Counted from the stretch's first letter, positions 30,433 to 42,975 are shown. The stretch: DNA of 64,000 bases from Bedellia somnulentella (GCA_963576735.1 OY755187.1:11160001-11224000), one strand, 5' to 3'. Notes: generated from the sequence alone by a model not told the origin. Numbers and translations: made by a program.

Positions 30433-31115
30433 CATGAAACTTGATTGAAGACGTATTCATAACATAGAGGGCAAAATTGTCTCTCAAGTTGACTGTCCTT
30501 CTTCCTCATCATCGGACTCTTAGTGACAGTCACAACCCACCAAAGTGTAATGCACATCAATATAAATTAATTCAGCTCAAACATCAACAATTCACCGTTG
30601 TGAGTTTCGACAGTTTTCTTCGATTTCCTGGGATTTCATCATCAGATCCTGGTCTCATGGTAGTTTCTCGGTAACAATAACATAACAAAAGAAATATTTA
30701 GTGAACCTGTTCTCTTCATAAAAGCCGCGAAGAGGTGAATAAATCCATGTATTAATGTTGAAAGAACCATTTCCTAACTTCTAGTAATTGAGGACCTACA
30801 CCTTCCATCATCAGCTCAGCAGCATAACATTATGATTTCCAGAAGCAAATGCCAATATAACTTCAGAAAATATGTAAAACGCGGTACATGTGCCTATAAA
30901 ATTTGAGGGTTCCCCTCGATTTCTCCAGGATCCCATCATCAGAACCTGATATCCTCATCATGGTACCATTCCGGGAGTATCTTTTTTACAACTAAAAAAA
31001 AATAATCAAAATCGGTTTATAAATGGCGAAGTAATCGGTGTAGGTACAAACATAAAATATATATATAAACATAAAATACAATTGAGAACACTCCTTTTTT
31101 GAAGTCGGTTAAAAA

Positions 31116-31545
31116 CACTAAGTGAGTGACTACTAAGATTACATAGCAGCAAAAGTCTTCTGCATAGTTTATTTTAGTTTCAAAAATTAAGAAAAAAACC
31201 GTTTCAACCTTAATAATTTAGCCAATCTTCCTAATTCCACTTAGAATTTGTTAAAACACTCTAACTGAAAATTAATGGAAATTTTCTTTAGGTTTCTTTT
31301 AGTCACACATTTTTCGTTTGAGCCGAGTTTTGGATGTTTTGATGTTGGATAAAGACTTTGAAGCAGAGAAATGCTTATATATTATTTGCCTAATAAATGT
31401 TTCTTTCTTGCATTTGATGTTATAGTTTTACATTTATTATAACACCAGTCATACGCGCCAGCTGCTCTTTGATAACAAGCGAATTGAAAATAACCATGAA
31501 TATAAAATCTGAAGGGATCTTCTTATCATAAAGGGAATCTCAAGA
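31116..31545. other. No recognisable feature
   Basis: AT-rich sequence between block J1 and the next SINE-A. No gene seen. Confidence 0.4.
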
Positions 31546-31547
31546 CT

Positions 31548-31770
31548 CAAGTACGAATACACTTTCACATGACTAAGTACAACTTAGCCATGTGGGTTTT
31601 CTCAAGATGTTTTTCCTCACCGATAATAACCATAATAAAATAAACACACACAAGACTTACACAAATTACTTTAGGAAAGTCAAAGTGCTGTAGGCCCTAC
31701 GCGGGATTTGAACCCCAGCCTGTCTGCATGATATGCAGTGTTCTATTCACAGAGTTATCACGATTATTGC
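31548..31770 (-). mobile_element. SINE-A, head portion
   Basis: Contains the inverted B box 'gcgggatttgaacccc' and 'catgactaagtacaacttag'. The 3' half is missing. Confidence 0.85.
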
Positions 31771-32111
31771 TTAGCTATCAATAAAGTGCAGGCATATAAG
31801 TGTTTTCAAAGACAACTAAGGTTATTAAGAGCGTTAAAAATTGGTCATTTAGAGCGTAGAATACCATATTTATGGTTAAGACACACTATTGACAATGACA
31901 TCGTCATGTGGGTTTCAAGCCAATCAGTGACACAAATCCAAGGCAAATATCAATCGAATTGCTACTTAGAGATACCTACTAATATACAATATATACATGT
32001 ATATGTATATGCATGCTATAGGGCCCACTAGGTTATTGTGGGGCATATATCAATAAAATATATTCAATAATTACGTAGGTTTTAGTTGCCTAGATAATAT
32101 TATGTAAGTAA

Positions 32112-32395
32112 ATAAGTATTTGTGGTATTCATCCAAGGGGAAGAAACTAATAAATTTCCTTACGAATTATTCTCCTCACGGAAACCCTCAGTTACATCCA
32201 AAAAAGATACGTTCCGTATGTGCATAATAATATGTTTCAAATATATTTCACTCACAATCTTTTGCAAGAAAAAAGTGGTAAAGCTCGGGTCGGTTTTTTG
32301 CAAAACTATTCATCATGTATGTGAAAGATACGATAGTTTTCAATGACTAAAACTAACTTTGCTGAGTCGGCCCGTTTCTAACTCTGCTTTATGTG
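32112..32395 (+). repeat. Unrecognised repeat I, copy 1
   Basis: About 285 bp shared with 46943-47270 and 54560-54842. Best conserved parts are 'ttttttgcaaaactattcat', 'gatacgatagttt' and 'aaaactaactttgctgagtc'. No ORF is conserved between copies and no TIR or A/B box is evident. Confidence 0.75.
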
Positions 32396-32444
32396 GCCTG
32401 TTAATGTAGAAAAATTAAAATGAACCGATCATATAATAATATAA

Positions 32445-32660
32445 ACATACATACATTCATATACTTACAAAAATAAATACCAAAAAGAGGTAGACACAGC
32501 TGAGGAATTAAAAATTCCTTGATGAGATGGTAAAATAAATGTTGGTAAAGGTGTTCAGCCGCTGAAAATCCTTTAATATGCCTTAATACTCTTAATGGCC
32601 TATTACGTACACTCACTTGAAGAAAATGGGGTAGTGGTATTCTAACTAACACTACAAAGC
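32445..32660 (-). mobile_element. SINE-B, diverged
   Basis: Tail 'acatacattcatatacttac' and head remnant 'gtggtattctaactaacact'. It has lost the 'tttatagccg' segment and carries many changes. Confidence 0.75.
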
Positions 32661-32692
32661 TATGCTATAATAAAATAAAAACTTATGAAAAT

Positions 32693-32940
32693 ATACATAC
32701 ATACATATACTCACGGCTATAAATCCCTAGAAGAGGTAGCCAGAGCTAAGGAATTAGAAATTCCTCAGCCGCTTTTGGAAAGTTGAGTGGGGAAAAGATA
32801 GTGAAATAAAGGTTGTTGGTGATGGGTCTCCAACCGCATTGCCCAAAAATCCCTTGAGAAGCCCTTATATCGTTAGGCCCCTTCACAATCATCCATGGGG
32901 AGAATTGAGAAGTGCTGTTCTAAGCCGACAATACCCAGCA
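32693..32940 (-). mobile_element. SINE-B
   Basis: Full-length copy, 'acatatactcacggctataa' to 'gccgacaatacccagca', only ~30 bp from the diverged copy and in the same orientation. Confidence 0.92.
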
Positions 32941-33277
32941 ATTACTAGATTTAAAGGGTTAATAATGATTTAACATTTACCCCCGAATTTTGTATTTCAC
33001 ATGTAACCTAACTTCTCCTAAACGGTATATCCAACCTCAACCAAATTTTGCATCATGGTCAAAGGCATCAAGGACTAGGTTGTGATGGAGAGGTCTTTGG
33101 AATAAATGCTACCATTGAGGAATGATCACCCTTAAAAGTTTCCCATGCAAGTCTATGGGAACCAACTGTAAACAAAACTCGCCAATTTGCTCCAATTTGG
33201 CATCGCCAAGCAGTCATACCCACCAAGTTACTTTTTGTTAATTATTTTATGTTTGTATATAAATGTATGTATTGTGT
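32941..33277. other. Unassigned DNA
   Basis: Includes 'tcctaaacggtatatccaac', which resembles a dispersed repeat, but no family can be named and no frame is convincing. Confidence 0.35.
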
Positions 33278-33460
33278 GCTGTGTAGTGTCGGCTTAGAAT
33301 AGCACTACTCCATTTCTACGTACACCCGTAAGAGGCGACTTACGGTATTGGGGCTATTAAGGATTTTTTGGGCGATGCGGTTAGAGAGGAATTTCAAATT
33401 TCTGAGCTCTGGGTACCCCTTCTAGGGATTTATAGCCGTGAATATATGTATGTATGTATT
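33278..33460 (+). mobile_element. SINE-B with internal deletion
   Basis: Head 'gctgtgtagtgtcggcttag' and tail 'agccgtgaatatatgtatg', but about 60 bp are missing after 'gcgatgcggttagaga'. Confidence 0.9.
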
Positions 33461-33794
33461 TGTCATAAATTCAGCTTAAAATTACCATTTTAGTGTAGGG
33501 AAACATAAAATTTCTAGCTATAAGCTTGGAAGTTGAATCAAGTTTGCTCTGACAGTAATGTGACAAGCAAAGTGTGAAAATGTTAGAATTCGTATGAAAC
33601 ACTAAAGCTTAGCTTTATTGCAAACAGCAAAATTATAAATGTTATTTATTATTTAACTTCTTCAGAAAAGAGGGGATTTTAAGTCTTATTCAAAGAATAA
33701 AATGCTATCGAATATATTTCGCAGTACTTTCTTTATTTTTGCTTCCTGATTATTTTAAACTTTTTTGATTTAAACAAAATAAAAAAAAACAATA

Positions 33795-33950
33795 ACTCTA
33801 AGTATAAGCCTGTTATAAGTTGTCTGGAAGAGATCGTTTTTAGTGATAAGACCGCCAAATGTACTTTTGTTCTTTAATTCTGTGGATTTGTAAATGTTTC
33901 TCCATATTTGATGTGCAATAAACTGTTTTCTATTCTATTCTATAACGACA
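33795..33950 (+). mobile_element. LINE tail (same family as 10988-11512)
   Basis: 'agtgataagaccgccaaatg' through 'gatgtgcaataaactgtttt' and 'ctattctattctata'. It is a 3' UTR-only insertion, abutting the next SINE-A. Confidence 0.82.
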
Positions 33951-33955
33951 AACTC

Positions 33956-34277
33956 AAACGTTCGCGTCGTATATCCCCGAAGGTGTTGGTAGAATTACAA
34001 ATATTTATTAAACATAACTTGACATCGTCGCCTGATATTCTAAGAACCCACGTTTTGCTTGGACAGTGTAGTCATGGATAGGGGCTGGCCTATCGCCGTT
34101 TTGAAGAAATACACTGTCACATGACTAAATACAACTTAGTCATGTGGGTTTTGTCACTATGTCACTATATTTTCCGTCACCTTTTACAACCATAATAAAT
34201 TAGCCACGACCCGGGATATGAACCCTTATCGTCTGCACGATAAGTAGTGTTCTACCCACTGAGCTATCACGGTTGTT
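33956..34277 (-). mobile_element. SINE-A
   Basis: Nearly complete: 'gttcgcgtcgtatatccccg' at the 3' end, inverted B box 'cgggatatgaaccc', head 'ccactgagctatcacggttg'. Confidence 0.9.
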
Positions 34278-34728
34278 ACATAATGCAAGGGCAAATAATT
34301 ATAATGAAAGGAAACGAATCAATTAGTATCATAACAAGAAACTTGAATCGGCAATCTATATTGTTTGCCAACAATCAGCATGCAAAGTGTATTGAATAAT
34401 ATTACAAATTCAGTGTTCGCAAAAAGATACTGTTTTATTTTGGAATATACTATGAAAGTTGATTGTTGTACTGTTTTGATTCAATTTTGAATTGTTACTG
34501 GGTTTTCTATAAGCCCTACATTTTGAATAACAATTAAAAGATCCTATATAAGGTTATAATTATGAGAAACAGGTCAAATTTAATTCAAAGATTTTTAAGA
34601 AATATCAAATGTTTTTATTAATGTAATGCGATAAGATAATAAAATATATGTGATATGAATTTTAATGTCCGGTATTCTTACTTCTTCAGAATAAAGGAGA
34701 TTGAAGTATACAAAACAGTTGAATATAA
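34278..34728. other. No recognisable feature
   Basis: AT-rich flank of the P-like element. No gene seen. Confidence 0.4.
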
Positions 34729-34991
34729 GCGTTGAGCCAAGGATACTCTACACTATGGATCGGCCCTAAACACTCTCAGAGCGTAGCAGGGGGCGTGGCC
34801 TATTGGCACTTAAAATGGCTGACCTAGGGTTGTGTCATGCAAGAATCAGAATAGAAAAATATCGATAAATTTGCCAAGATCTTTATGTGGAAATAATTTA
34901 TTTCAATAGTAGGCAAATACTTTTAATTTAGATCTAGATATTTTAACACCAGTTTTAAACCTTCGTTTCGCCACCATGGGTCACACATCAC

Positions 34992-35092
34992 CATGGATTT
35001 AACTCATGAACATTTTCGAGCGATAATTTATTATGATTTTCGGCGTGGGGTAAGTTAAAAGCAGTGCATCGATCAGTGATTCAGTGAGATTA
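34992..35092 (+). pseudogene. Mariner transposase N-terminal scrap
   Basis: Reads 'MDLTHEHFRAIIYYDFRRG', then a stop and 'KQCIDQ', which is the conserved N-terminus of mariner transposases. Nothing further of the transposase follows. Confidence 0.85.
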
Positions 35093-35142
35093 ATCATGGG
35101 TGTCATATGCTCAAGGACAACTTTAAATCGATTGTCGTACAC

Positions 35143-35390
35143 ATTACATATACTTACTTACGGGTATAAATCCCTAGATGGGGTACCCAGAGCTAAGGAA
35201 TGACAAATTCCTCAGCCACCTTTGGGAAGTTGAGTGAGGAAAAGTTGGTAAAATAAAGGTTGTTGGTGATGGGTGTCCAACCGCATCGCCCAAAATTCCC
35301 TTAAAACGCCGTTAAAAGTCCGTTAGTCGCCTCTTACGTACACCCACCGGAAGAAATGGAGTAGTGCTATTCTAAGCCGACACTACACAG
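35143..35390 (-). mobile_element. SINE-B with 11-bp TSD inside the P-like element
   Basis: Flanked by 'ttgtcgtacac' (35132-35142 and 35391-35401). Full length, 248 bp. Confidence 0.94.
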
Positions 35391-35588
35391 TTGTCGTACA
35401 CGTACAACAAAATATTGATGCTGTGCTTGACTTATATTGCCAGATCGTACATATAAATACGAAAAAAACAACGTATTTAAATTTAAAATGTCACATTTAT
35501 TCATTTTTAAATAACGTCAATTTGTTTTAACACGTTCTGAATGAAACCTTTTCATTCGTGATTTTTTATGATAAACCATACCATTTTT

Positions 35589-36125
35589 TTAAAATGCAAT
35601 GCCAATTTTATGCCGATGGTTGATGTTTTCAAAGCCAATACCATCAAGCCACTTTCTTCTCCGCGCTTCACTTTTAGGAAACCTGAAATTATTTAATTTT
35701 AGTAATCAAAATCAATACCCACCTCAAAGTAACAAATGTGAAGAAAAGTGTAATCTATAAAAATAATGTTACCTATATTTTGGAAGGCATTTAGATTTTT
35801 AATAGGTTAACCAACCAACCAACTTAAACCGAATCTGATAGTACTTAAACATCGATAATACTAAATGATCAGTGTTTCACATCACTAGGTAAACAATGAG
35901 AGGAAATAATTTTGGAAGAAATCATGAAAACTAAGCCTTTTATGGCGAAAATATTACAATGATCATGAAGTTTCCTCTGATCCATCGAGGAAGCATGAAA
36001 TACACCAAAAAAATACTCTTGACCGAAGTGAAAACAATGAAAATAATTACTTACTTGTGGAAAGTTAATTGAGGCTGATTTTCGCTATTACGGGCGCCAC
36101 AATCTTTAACAGAGCAACAGGGCAT
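35589..36125 (-). pseudogene. Two-exon THAP-domain relic
   Basis: Minus strand. Exon 1 (36125-36055) starts ATG and reads 'MPCCSVKDCGARNSENQPQL' and 'TFH', ending at a consensus donor (gtaagt). Exon 2 (35682-35589) begins after 'tttcag'. The phase-2 join restores 'HKFPKSEARRRKWLDGIGF', matching the THAP pattern (two N-terminal Cys, F-P, K-W-L). The final C-x2-H-F of the zinc site is damaged by a G for T change and missing bases, and a stop follows, so the domain is broken after 54 residues. It lies inside a TIR/8-bp-TSD element, so it is probably a P-type transposase start and not a host THAP gene. Splicing is inferred. Confidence 0.82.
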
Positions 36126-36491
36126 TGTGCATTTATATTACCCATGTAATTTTATATTCCAAAACTTGATTAATCAATGTCCAAAACACAATAAACACAA
36201 TCAACACTTTTGTTTACAAAGCATAATCTGTGTTGACAGATCAAATGGCGACTAAGATGCCGATCTTGGTACGCGCTATCATAATCGTAACGTCTTGACG
36301 AAATTTTCCCATAAACAACAAGAAGTAAACATGTATTGTTCTCTTTTTCAAAAGATTAAACTCGGAAGGTTAGAAAGAGAAAACGGCATATGGAATATTT
36401 CTGTTGCGATATTATTATTATTTGCATAACGTTATTTAGATATAGTACCACAGGGCCCATCCGTAGTGTAGTAGAGTATCCTTGCGTTGAG

Positions 36492-37144
36492 CTCATATTT
36501 TTCTTACAATTACGTATGTTAAAACTGAGTATCTTTAAAGAAAAACAAGTAGAAAAGTTTTTAACATAATAACAGCCCACTTTTCAATTGAACCTCAATT
36601 GAAAATTTCAAGTGATATACCAATTGAAAAGTTTTGTGAAAACCTGTGTGATGCTAAACCCTAATGAATACATATGAACGCATATGAAGACATGGCAGCA
36701 GCATACGAGTATTGTCAACCCTTATTTATTCAGATATATGGAGGCTGCGACGGAGTTCCGAGAAAATAAACCGAGGTAGAAAATTATAAACAAAGAATAG
36801 CGTGCCTTATGGAGGTGATAGTTGTACTGAAAGATTCTAGCCCAAAATGGGGACAAGTTGTAAATAAAAAATATTGCTACCTTCCTTGATTAGGTGTTAC
36901 TAACACCAACCTCAGTTTTGTTCATCTGATTAATCAATTATTTTTGAGACGTAGAATGTTAATATTTGATATTTAATCTAAGATGGTATTGAATAATTTA
37001 AACTCAAGCACTAAATTTTTATCTGATGTAAATATTTTATGTTAATTAGTTGTTAATTGTATATTTAAATACTAAAATCATGAGTTACTTTGAAGAGTTG
37101 CAATACAGATGCAGAAATTTCGAAAATACTGCCTTATCATTTAT
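36492..37144. other. No recognisable feature
   Basis: AT-rich. The small minus-strand frame at 36356-36580 crosses the TIR and is not a gene. Confidence 0.4.
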
Positions 37145-37260
37145 ATACTCGCCCTTATGCCACGGGTAGGCAGAGACTACCGATAGCCAATTTGTAAGAT
37201 CCTGGGAAATTTCTCGAGCTTTATTCAAATTCATCTATCTATTCCTACATTCTCTTTTAT
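37145..37260 (-). mobile_element. RTE-BovB 3' end, diverged
   Basis: 'ccacgggtaggcagagacta' and 'ttctcgagctttattcaaat' place it at the LINE terminus. The ATGT tail is lost. Confidence 0.75.
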
Positions 37261-39315
37261 TCTTAGAACGATTGCTTTTTAAGCACATTTTTTAATTAAT
37301 CGTAAGAACATCAAGATTTTTATTGTAAATTTTAGATGTAACAGTAACCATTTCTGCTTTTACAGCCTACATTAAAGTAAGCGATTAAAACTGATGAGAA
37401 ATATTTAGTTCAAAAGCCTCTACAGTTCTTATATCATTGGCAGTATTTATGCAAGTTATTCTTTTTAATCTACATTCACTACAAAAGCATAATAAGAGGC
37501 AAAATATGGCCTCATTATTTCACAGTAAAACCAGGATCACCTTTAATTCACCTTTACTAAAATATTACTAGATTAATTACGAAAGAGTCTTTTTCTATCT
37601 GTTAACCATTTTGTATCATTTTTTTAGTTATCGTAAATATATTATGACTGCACAACAAATACTTTTTAATTTCATGTTCAAGCTGGCACCATATGGGTGG
37701 AGTGCACTAGGTCAAGTAATAGAACTGTCGTGCGTTAGTTTACTTATGCATTGTGCTTTGCATACAATTCTTAGTTAAACTGGGAAAATCCTATTTATCT
37801 TAGGGCAGACTGTTAATGGTTATTCTTATATTTGAACATTTAAATGTTTTAAGTTTTTGTAGTGTTTATTAAAACAAATCAACTATTATAATATTAGCTT
37901 AATCAGTTGAGATTCTGATAACGATATTAATTGACTAGTTTTAGAAATATGAATGTGAGATAATGAGCTACATTATTTTTTTAAAGTAACGCCATGATAA
38001 TCACTCATGAATAACATTTACCATTAATAAACAATCATTTGTAGAAATAATCTATCTAATACCAAAGTTATTCTGAACAGCATGACATCCATTAAAAATC
38101 ATGTTGACCGGAAAATTCGTCTAATAGCAAAACAATTTCTGACAAATTTTATTTAGTCATATAATTTCCGTCCGCCCCCTTTCATAGCATTTGTCAAATG
38201 GATTGAAAGTTATGGTGACAGACGAGGGTTACCAACGATGAACAATAGATTCTATTACCGCGTTAGCTTTATCTTTTTGACTCACAAACTTAAAGACGTC
38301 TTGTCCCTGATTTAGTAGCAAGCTGCGAAATCACCTTTGTTTATGTTTGCCAGTTCAATTATTTCATCTTGTCATAATAATGGCTTTTGGTCTGAAATCG
38401 CTAGCTTAATTATTTGCCTTATTCCGTTTTATAGCTTACGCAAACCTGACCCTTTGGTTGGAACGTAAATGGGCATAAGAAAATTTATATTTGAGATATA
38501 ATGAATGAAGAATTTCATATAATTTAAGCTGTGAGTGTTATTTTTGCAGAAAAGATGTTTCAAATATTAATACGTGAAGTGTAAACATTTTTTTATTGGG
38601 ATGTTGCTAATAGCGGTTTTACTATTAGTTATTTTCAAATTCTAATTTAACTAGTATCCATGTGTACTAAACTGGAATAGAGATTTTCAGGATGTACGAG
38701 TAATATTTTCCAACAGGTTGAGTCAAACACTGAACTAAGTAAGAATCTGGCCAAAATGTGTGACTACCGTTGACTATAACAAATGCATGTCCCATACAGT
38801 TTAAATCAACATAATCAAGTGGTAATATAAAAACTAGCTATTCCACGAAATCACTCCAATGTTCTCATACACGCAACACTGGCGTGACAGAAGTAATGAA
38901 ACCTTAGAATTGTAATTATGTATGCATCATTGTTTAAAAAAATAATGCTTGACTAGAATTAATACCTTCTAAGGTACCTTCTAAGGTATTAATTCTAGTC
39001 CATTCCATTTTCTTCTATATAGTAGTCAGAATAGTTATTTACAAATGGATTGTTTGTTGGTGATGAATTGTTAACTGTATTATCGTGCAATAACCAACAA
39101 GAAAACACACAACAAGTAAACATCTTTTGATATACTCTCTTAAAATATATAAAATAAAGTAATTTTATATTCTGAGTTTAATTTAAGTCGGATTATGCAA
39201 TGCTAACTTAACTTAATTGAATTTTATGCTAAGACGACATTACAGGAAAAAGCTAATTTGTTGCTAGTGGTTATGTATTATGATATGAGGAACCCTTTTT
39301 TAATAATAACATATA
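37261..39315. other. Two kb of AT-rich DNA without genes
   Basis: The longest stretch here without an identifiable element. Only the palindrome at 38951-39000 stands out. Confidence 0.5.
38951..39000. repeat. 50-bp palindrome
   Basis: Perfect 18-bp arms (38951-38968 and 38983-39000, 'gactagaattaatacctt' and its complement) around a 14-nt centre containing 'aaggtacctt'. It is not near any gene. Confidence 0.92.
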
Positions 39316-39319
39316 ACAT

Positions 39320-39392
39320 AAACGTTCACGCCGTTTATCCCCGAAGGGGTTGGCAGAGGTACCAATACGTCTGAACTCACATGGCTACTACA
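39320..39392 (-). mobile_element. SINE-A 3' fragment
   Basis: 'acgttcacgccgtttatccc' and 'ggcagaggtaccaatacgtc', truncated before the body. Confidence 0.85.
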
Positions 39393-40182
39393 TACTTAAC
39401 TGAGCAAGGTATGATAAGGCAAATAAACTGACAACGTAATGTTAAATTTCATTTCATGAAACCTTTAATTTTGAATTCATTTTATCATATCCTCCTAAAT
39501 ATATATTTTTATATATTTAATAAAATTTAATGATTGAAACATAAATATGTTTGCAAATTATTATCATAAGGCTGGGAGCTTACCTGCTTTTTTTTGGACA
39601 CAATGTCACATGATTAAATATATATCGGCGCCGAAAGTTTCACGATATTTACCTTGCAAATAAGAGCCTTCAAAATATATTTAAAAATACATGTTATAAT
39701 TATTAGTCTGTTTATTTAACTTTTAAAACTGCTCATTTTACACTGCGAATGACAAATTTTAGAGCTTATTTTATGCCCTATTGTATAACCTTGTATTTGC
39801 ATGCTAAATGACTAAGGCGAACTTTCATGCTTTGCCTAACTTATAAATGCATTGCGTGCTCCAACAAGTTTACAACAAATGGGATAGTCTACGTGATGAA
39901 GAGGATAACCATTTCCGTGATTGGAACAACTTACTTTGACAACTTTATGTATAGAGACGAGGGGGATGGAAACGTTTTAGTTGGGTTTTCAAGCTGTTAT
40001 CATTTGTACTTAAACAATCCAGAGATAATATAATTTGTAAGTTTAGTTTAGTTGTAATTGTGTAAAGTATTATTTAAATACTTAAATGAAATGTCCTTTT
40101 TGTATGACAAAAAGTTAATTGGTTATTTTGTTGAATCTCATGAGATTGTGCCTGATGTTCTTATAAAGAATGAAATATTAAA
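39393..40182. other. No recognisable feature
   Basis: AT-rich. The 68-codon frame at 39827-40033 has no domain and no supporting context. Confidence 0.4.
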
Positions 40183-40295
40183 AGATTGATGGATATAAAA
40201 AGAAACTAGAGAGGTTTACCAGGATCGTTTAAAGTAGCGATCGATAGTCTCTGCCTTCCCAAAGGGAAAATAATGGCGTAAGTATGTGTAAATGT
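40183..40295 (+). mobile_element. RTE-BovB 3' end
   Basis: 'agattgatggatataaaaag', 'gtagcgatcgatagtctctg' and 'ggcgtaagtatgtg'. Confidence 0.82.
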
Positions 40296-41295
40296 GTTAT
40301 GAACCAGGTGATTAATGCGGGTATTATTCATAATGCCCGAGCACTATAAATAATGTTTAGCTTTATGGGGTTAAGTGATTAATTAGTATATTTTCTTCAT
40401 TAGTTATTACATTGCATGGTCATTATTATATTGCTACATGACAATTGGGAAAATTGATAATAAAGCTAGAATGTCCTAAAAATGCGGAGGGCAAGGATAT
40501 AGTAGGGTAACATTTAGAACATTCAAATATTTTAAATCGGGAATTCGACAGTTAGAGAAGGGTCAGATGGCGAATGCCCCCTGCAAGCATAGAATAGTTA
40601 GGTCACATATAGCTAGGTTAGGTTAAATCATGTATAAAACGAGCGAGCGGAGCGAGCACCTTAAATGCATGATGCATGCCTATTTGCATGCATGCTTCCA
40701 TTCTTGCCTTGCATTGTTTTGTATTGCATGTAGGGGACGGAAGGTGGGGGAAACTACCTACATAAAATGACAATAACAATAAAAAATATATAAATTGAAT
40801 ATGTTTGTATAACTCTGCCCAAAAGGTGATGAGCAATATGTATATGTCCGGTAAATTTGAATATTTCAGTAATTATTATCGAATTGCACGCTCATACTGG
40901 GCATTTTTCAAAATGACCGGGCGTTTTGCATACTGTCCAGTTTATCATTTGGTCCATAAAATATATAAAGCCATAACTCCCCGCAAAAAGCGAAATTCTC
41001 AAAAAAACCTAGATGGCTGTGATTCACTGAAATATGTGAAAATGTATCCCTACAAAACACTGATAGGCGGAACTGTCTGTAGGCACTGTCTTATCAAGGC
41101 AGTAACTTTGTGAAAATATCGGAGATATTATAGAATCAAGCAAAGTCTTTGCTTGGCTTTGTTGGTTAAAACAACCAGTTGGCTATACCTTTGTCGTAAC
41201 CTCACGCAGATAAACTTCATTTGGTCTTCAGTAATTAGCATATCGCGTACCTTACCTGACCTATATCTATTAAAAGATAATATATTATAGCTCTA
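40296..41295. other. Unassigned, no gene
   Basis: Includes 'gagcgagcggagcgagcacc' near 40640 and a 102-codon frame at 40805-41113 whose composition and lack of motifs argue against a gene. Confidence 0.4.
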
Positions 41296-41537
41296 TAGTG
41301 GGGGCTTAGACTAGCACTACCCCATTTTTGCCCGTGGGTGTTCGTAAAAGGCGACTAAGGGTCAGGATTTTTAGGCGATTTTTGGACGATGAGGTTGGAG
41401 AACTATCACCAAGAAACTTTATTTAACTTATTTTTTATTCCCACTTAACTTCTAAAAGTGGCTGACGAATTTTGTATGCTGAAGCTGGCTACCCCTTTTA
41501 GGGATTTTAAGGTGTGAGTATATGCATGTATGTATAT
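41296..41537 (+). mobile_element. SINE-B
   Basis: 'gggggcttagactagcacta' to 'gtgtgagtatatgcatg'. The copy is moderately diverged. Confidence 0.88.
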
Positions 41538-41604
41538 TTATTAAGTAAAAATACTACCAAAGTTACATTTTAACCGAAGGTATACAATATAATATAATAT
41601 ATAT

Positions 41605-41864
41605 GGCTGTGCTATTTTATATGTGCCAGCTAAGAATAGCACTGCCCTATTTCTCCCTGTGGGTGTACGTAAGAGGCGACTAACGGTATTGAGGCTTTTA
41701 AGGGATATTTTGGGCGATGCGGTTGGAGACCCATCACCAACACAACCTTTACTTCACCATCTTTTCCCCACGCAACTTCCAAAAGTGGCTAAGGAATTTT
41801 TAGTTCCCTAGCTGTGGTTACCCCTTCAAGGGATTTATAGCCGTGAGTATATGTATGTATGTAT
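41605..41864 (+). mobile_element. SINE-B
   Basis: Second copy in tandem orientation ~70 bp downstream. A few extra bases lie in the head ('gctattttatatgtgccagc'). The tail 'agccgtgagtatatgtatg' is well kept. Confidence 0.9.
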
Positions 41865-42916
41865 ATATTATACTCTAAGTTTAAGTGATAACAGATTGCA
41901 GTGTAAATTACTAAATTTGTTTACATTTGTTTGCTTCTGCTGTCAGTGAATAATTTGAACTGTAAATTCCTAATGAAATTTATAGAAGATACATTTGTTT
42001 TTAAAATTCCGACAAACCTTTTATAAGTTTTAGTCGGTTTCCTTAAAGTTCACTAAGTTATATCATTTTATTACAATCCGTTTGTTCAAGCAAAAAGAAG
42101 GGACACTCCAATTTAAAAACTTAATTGTAAACTCAATCACAAAGGCGGAATCGGATTCTGCAGTTTGAAGTTTCAGCGAAATTGAAAACTGAAATGGAAG
42201 TAACATTTAATAGATTTTTCAGGACAGTGCCGAGTGATATACGCCCGAACAATGACTTCTATAGATTCAATATCTCTTCGTTTCTTTCTTGAAGAATGGA
42301 TTCACGAATTTAGGATAAAATTTTAATAAAATTGCTATCACTAGTAATAATTCTAAAATATTTTTAACGCATAGGTTATGAAATCAAATAAAAAATTACT
42401 TACATAATTTAAAAAATAAGATTTGAAAGAGGTTGGACTAAAAATATTATTATCATAACGAAGTTTCAGATAAATTGTAGTTGTTTTAAATATAAAGTAT
42501 ATTGACAAATTATTTAAAAAAAAAAAGTTGATACACACACTGTACTTGAGGTTCAGGACAATTTTTAAATTTGTAATTAATGTTTTTTTTTTATTTATTT
42601 TGATTCATGGTCCTTGATTTATTCTTTGGCTAAAGCATATTAGCAATCCCAGAAAACAGTAGAAGTACATAATTATATTATATGATTGCTTGAGTTTAGT
42701 GACAAAAGAGTTCACAAAAGTATTCAATGCAAGGAAATACGCTAGGCGTAGTTCAGGGAACCCGATCTGCGGTACATACGAGGATCAAATTAAATAAGTG
42801 AATTCTCGAAGGTATGCTCCACTTAAAGCACACGTATGGTAGTCAACTGTGTAACTGAAGATATATGTAAGACACGAGAACATATAGGACGCTATCCTTC
42901 TAGTTTTCTGAATTTG
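41865..42916. other. No recognisable feature
   Basis: AT-rich DNA between SINE-B and the nested cluster. No gene seen. Confidence 0.4.
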
Positions 42917-42975
42917 AAACGTCCATGCCACATATCCATGAAATTATGGCACGGGTCCTAATACTTTTGAACATC

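Larger units (their letters stand above)
29285..31115 (-). repeat. Duplicated block J, copy 1
   Basis: Reverse-complement paralogue of 53090-54180. Shared: 'gaccaggatctgatgatg' type sequence (minus strand), 'ggcatttgcttctg', a partial SINE-A, 'cctctcggatgaggaagcg' and 'ccacacgcgtc'. Copy 1 additionally carries a SINE-B at 29369-29616. The terminal 'aaccgacttcaaaaaagg' motif is a hallmark of a widespread moth repeat, from memory. Confidence 0.82.
34737..36483 (-). mobile_element. P-superfamily-like DNA transposon, gutted
   Basis: The left end 'aaggatactctacactatgg' and the inverted right end 'aaggatactctactacacta' (continuing 'cggatgggccct') form a ~31-bp TIR. Outside lies an exact 8-bp duplication 'gcgttgag' (34729-34736 and 36484-36491). 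THAP exons at 36125-35589 are the DNA-binding part expected in P-type transposases. The interior now carries a mariner scrap and a SINE-B, and no catalytic domain remains. Confidence 0.78.

Noticed and set aside
40600..40630. TTAGG-type telomere repeat
   Set aside because: Only two or three scattered 'ggtta' motifs, not a tandem array.
40805..41113. 102-codon plus-strand frame as a gene
   Set aside because: No recognisable domain, signal peptide, splice context or neighbour support. Alternative start only, in AT-rich repeat-like DNA.
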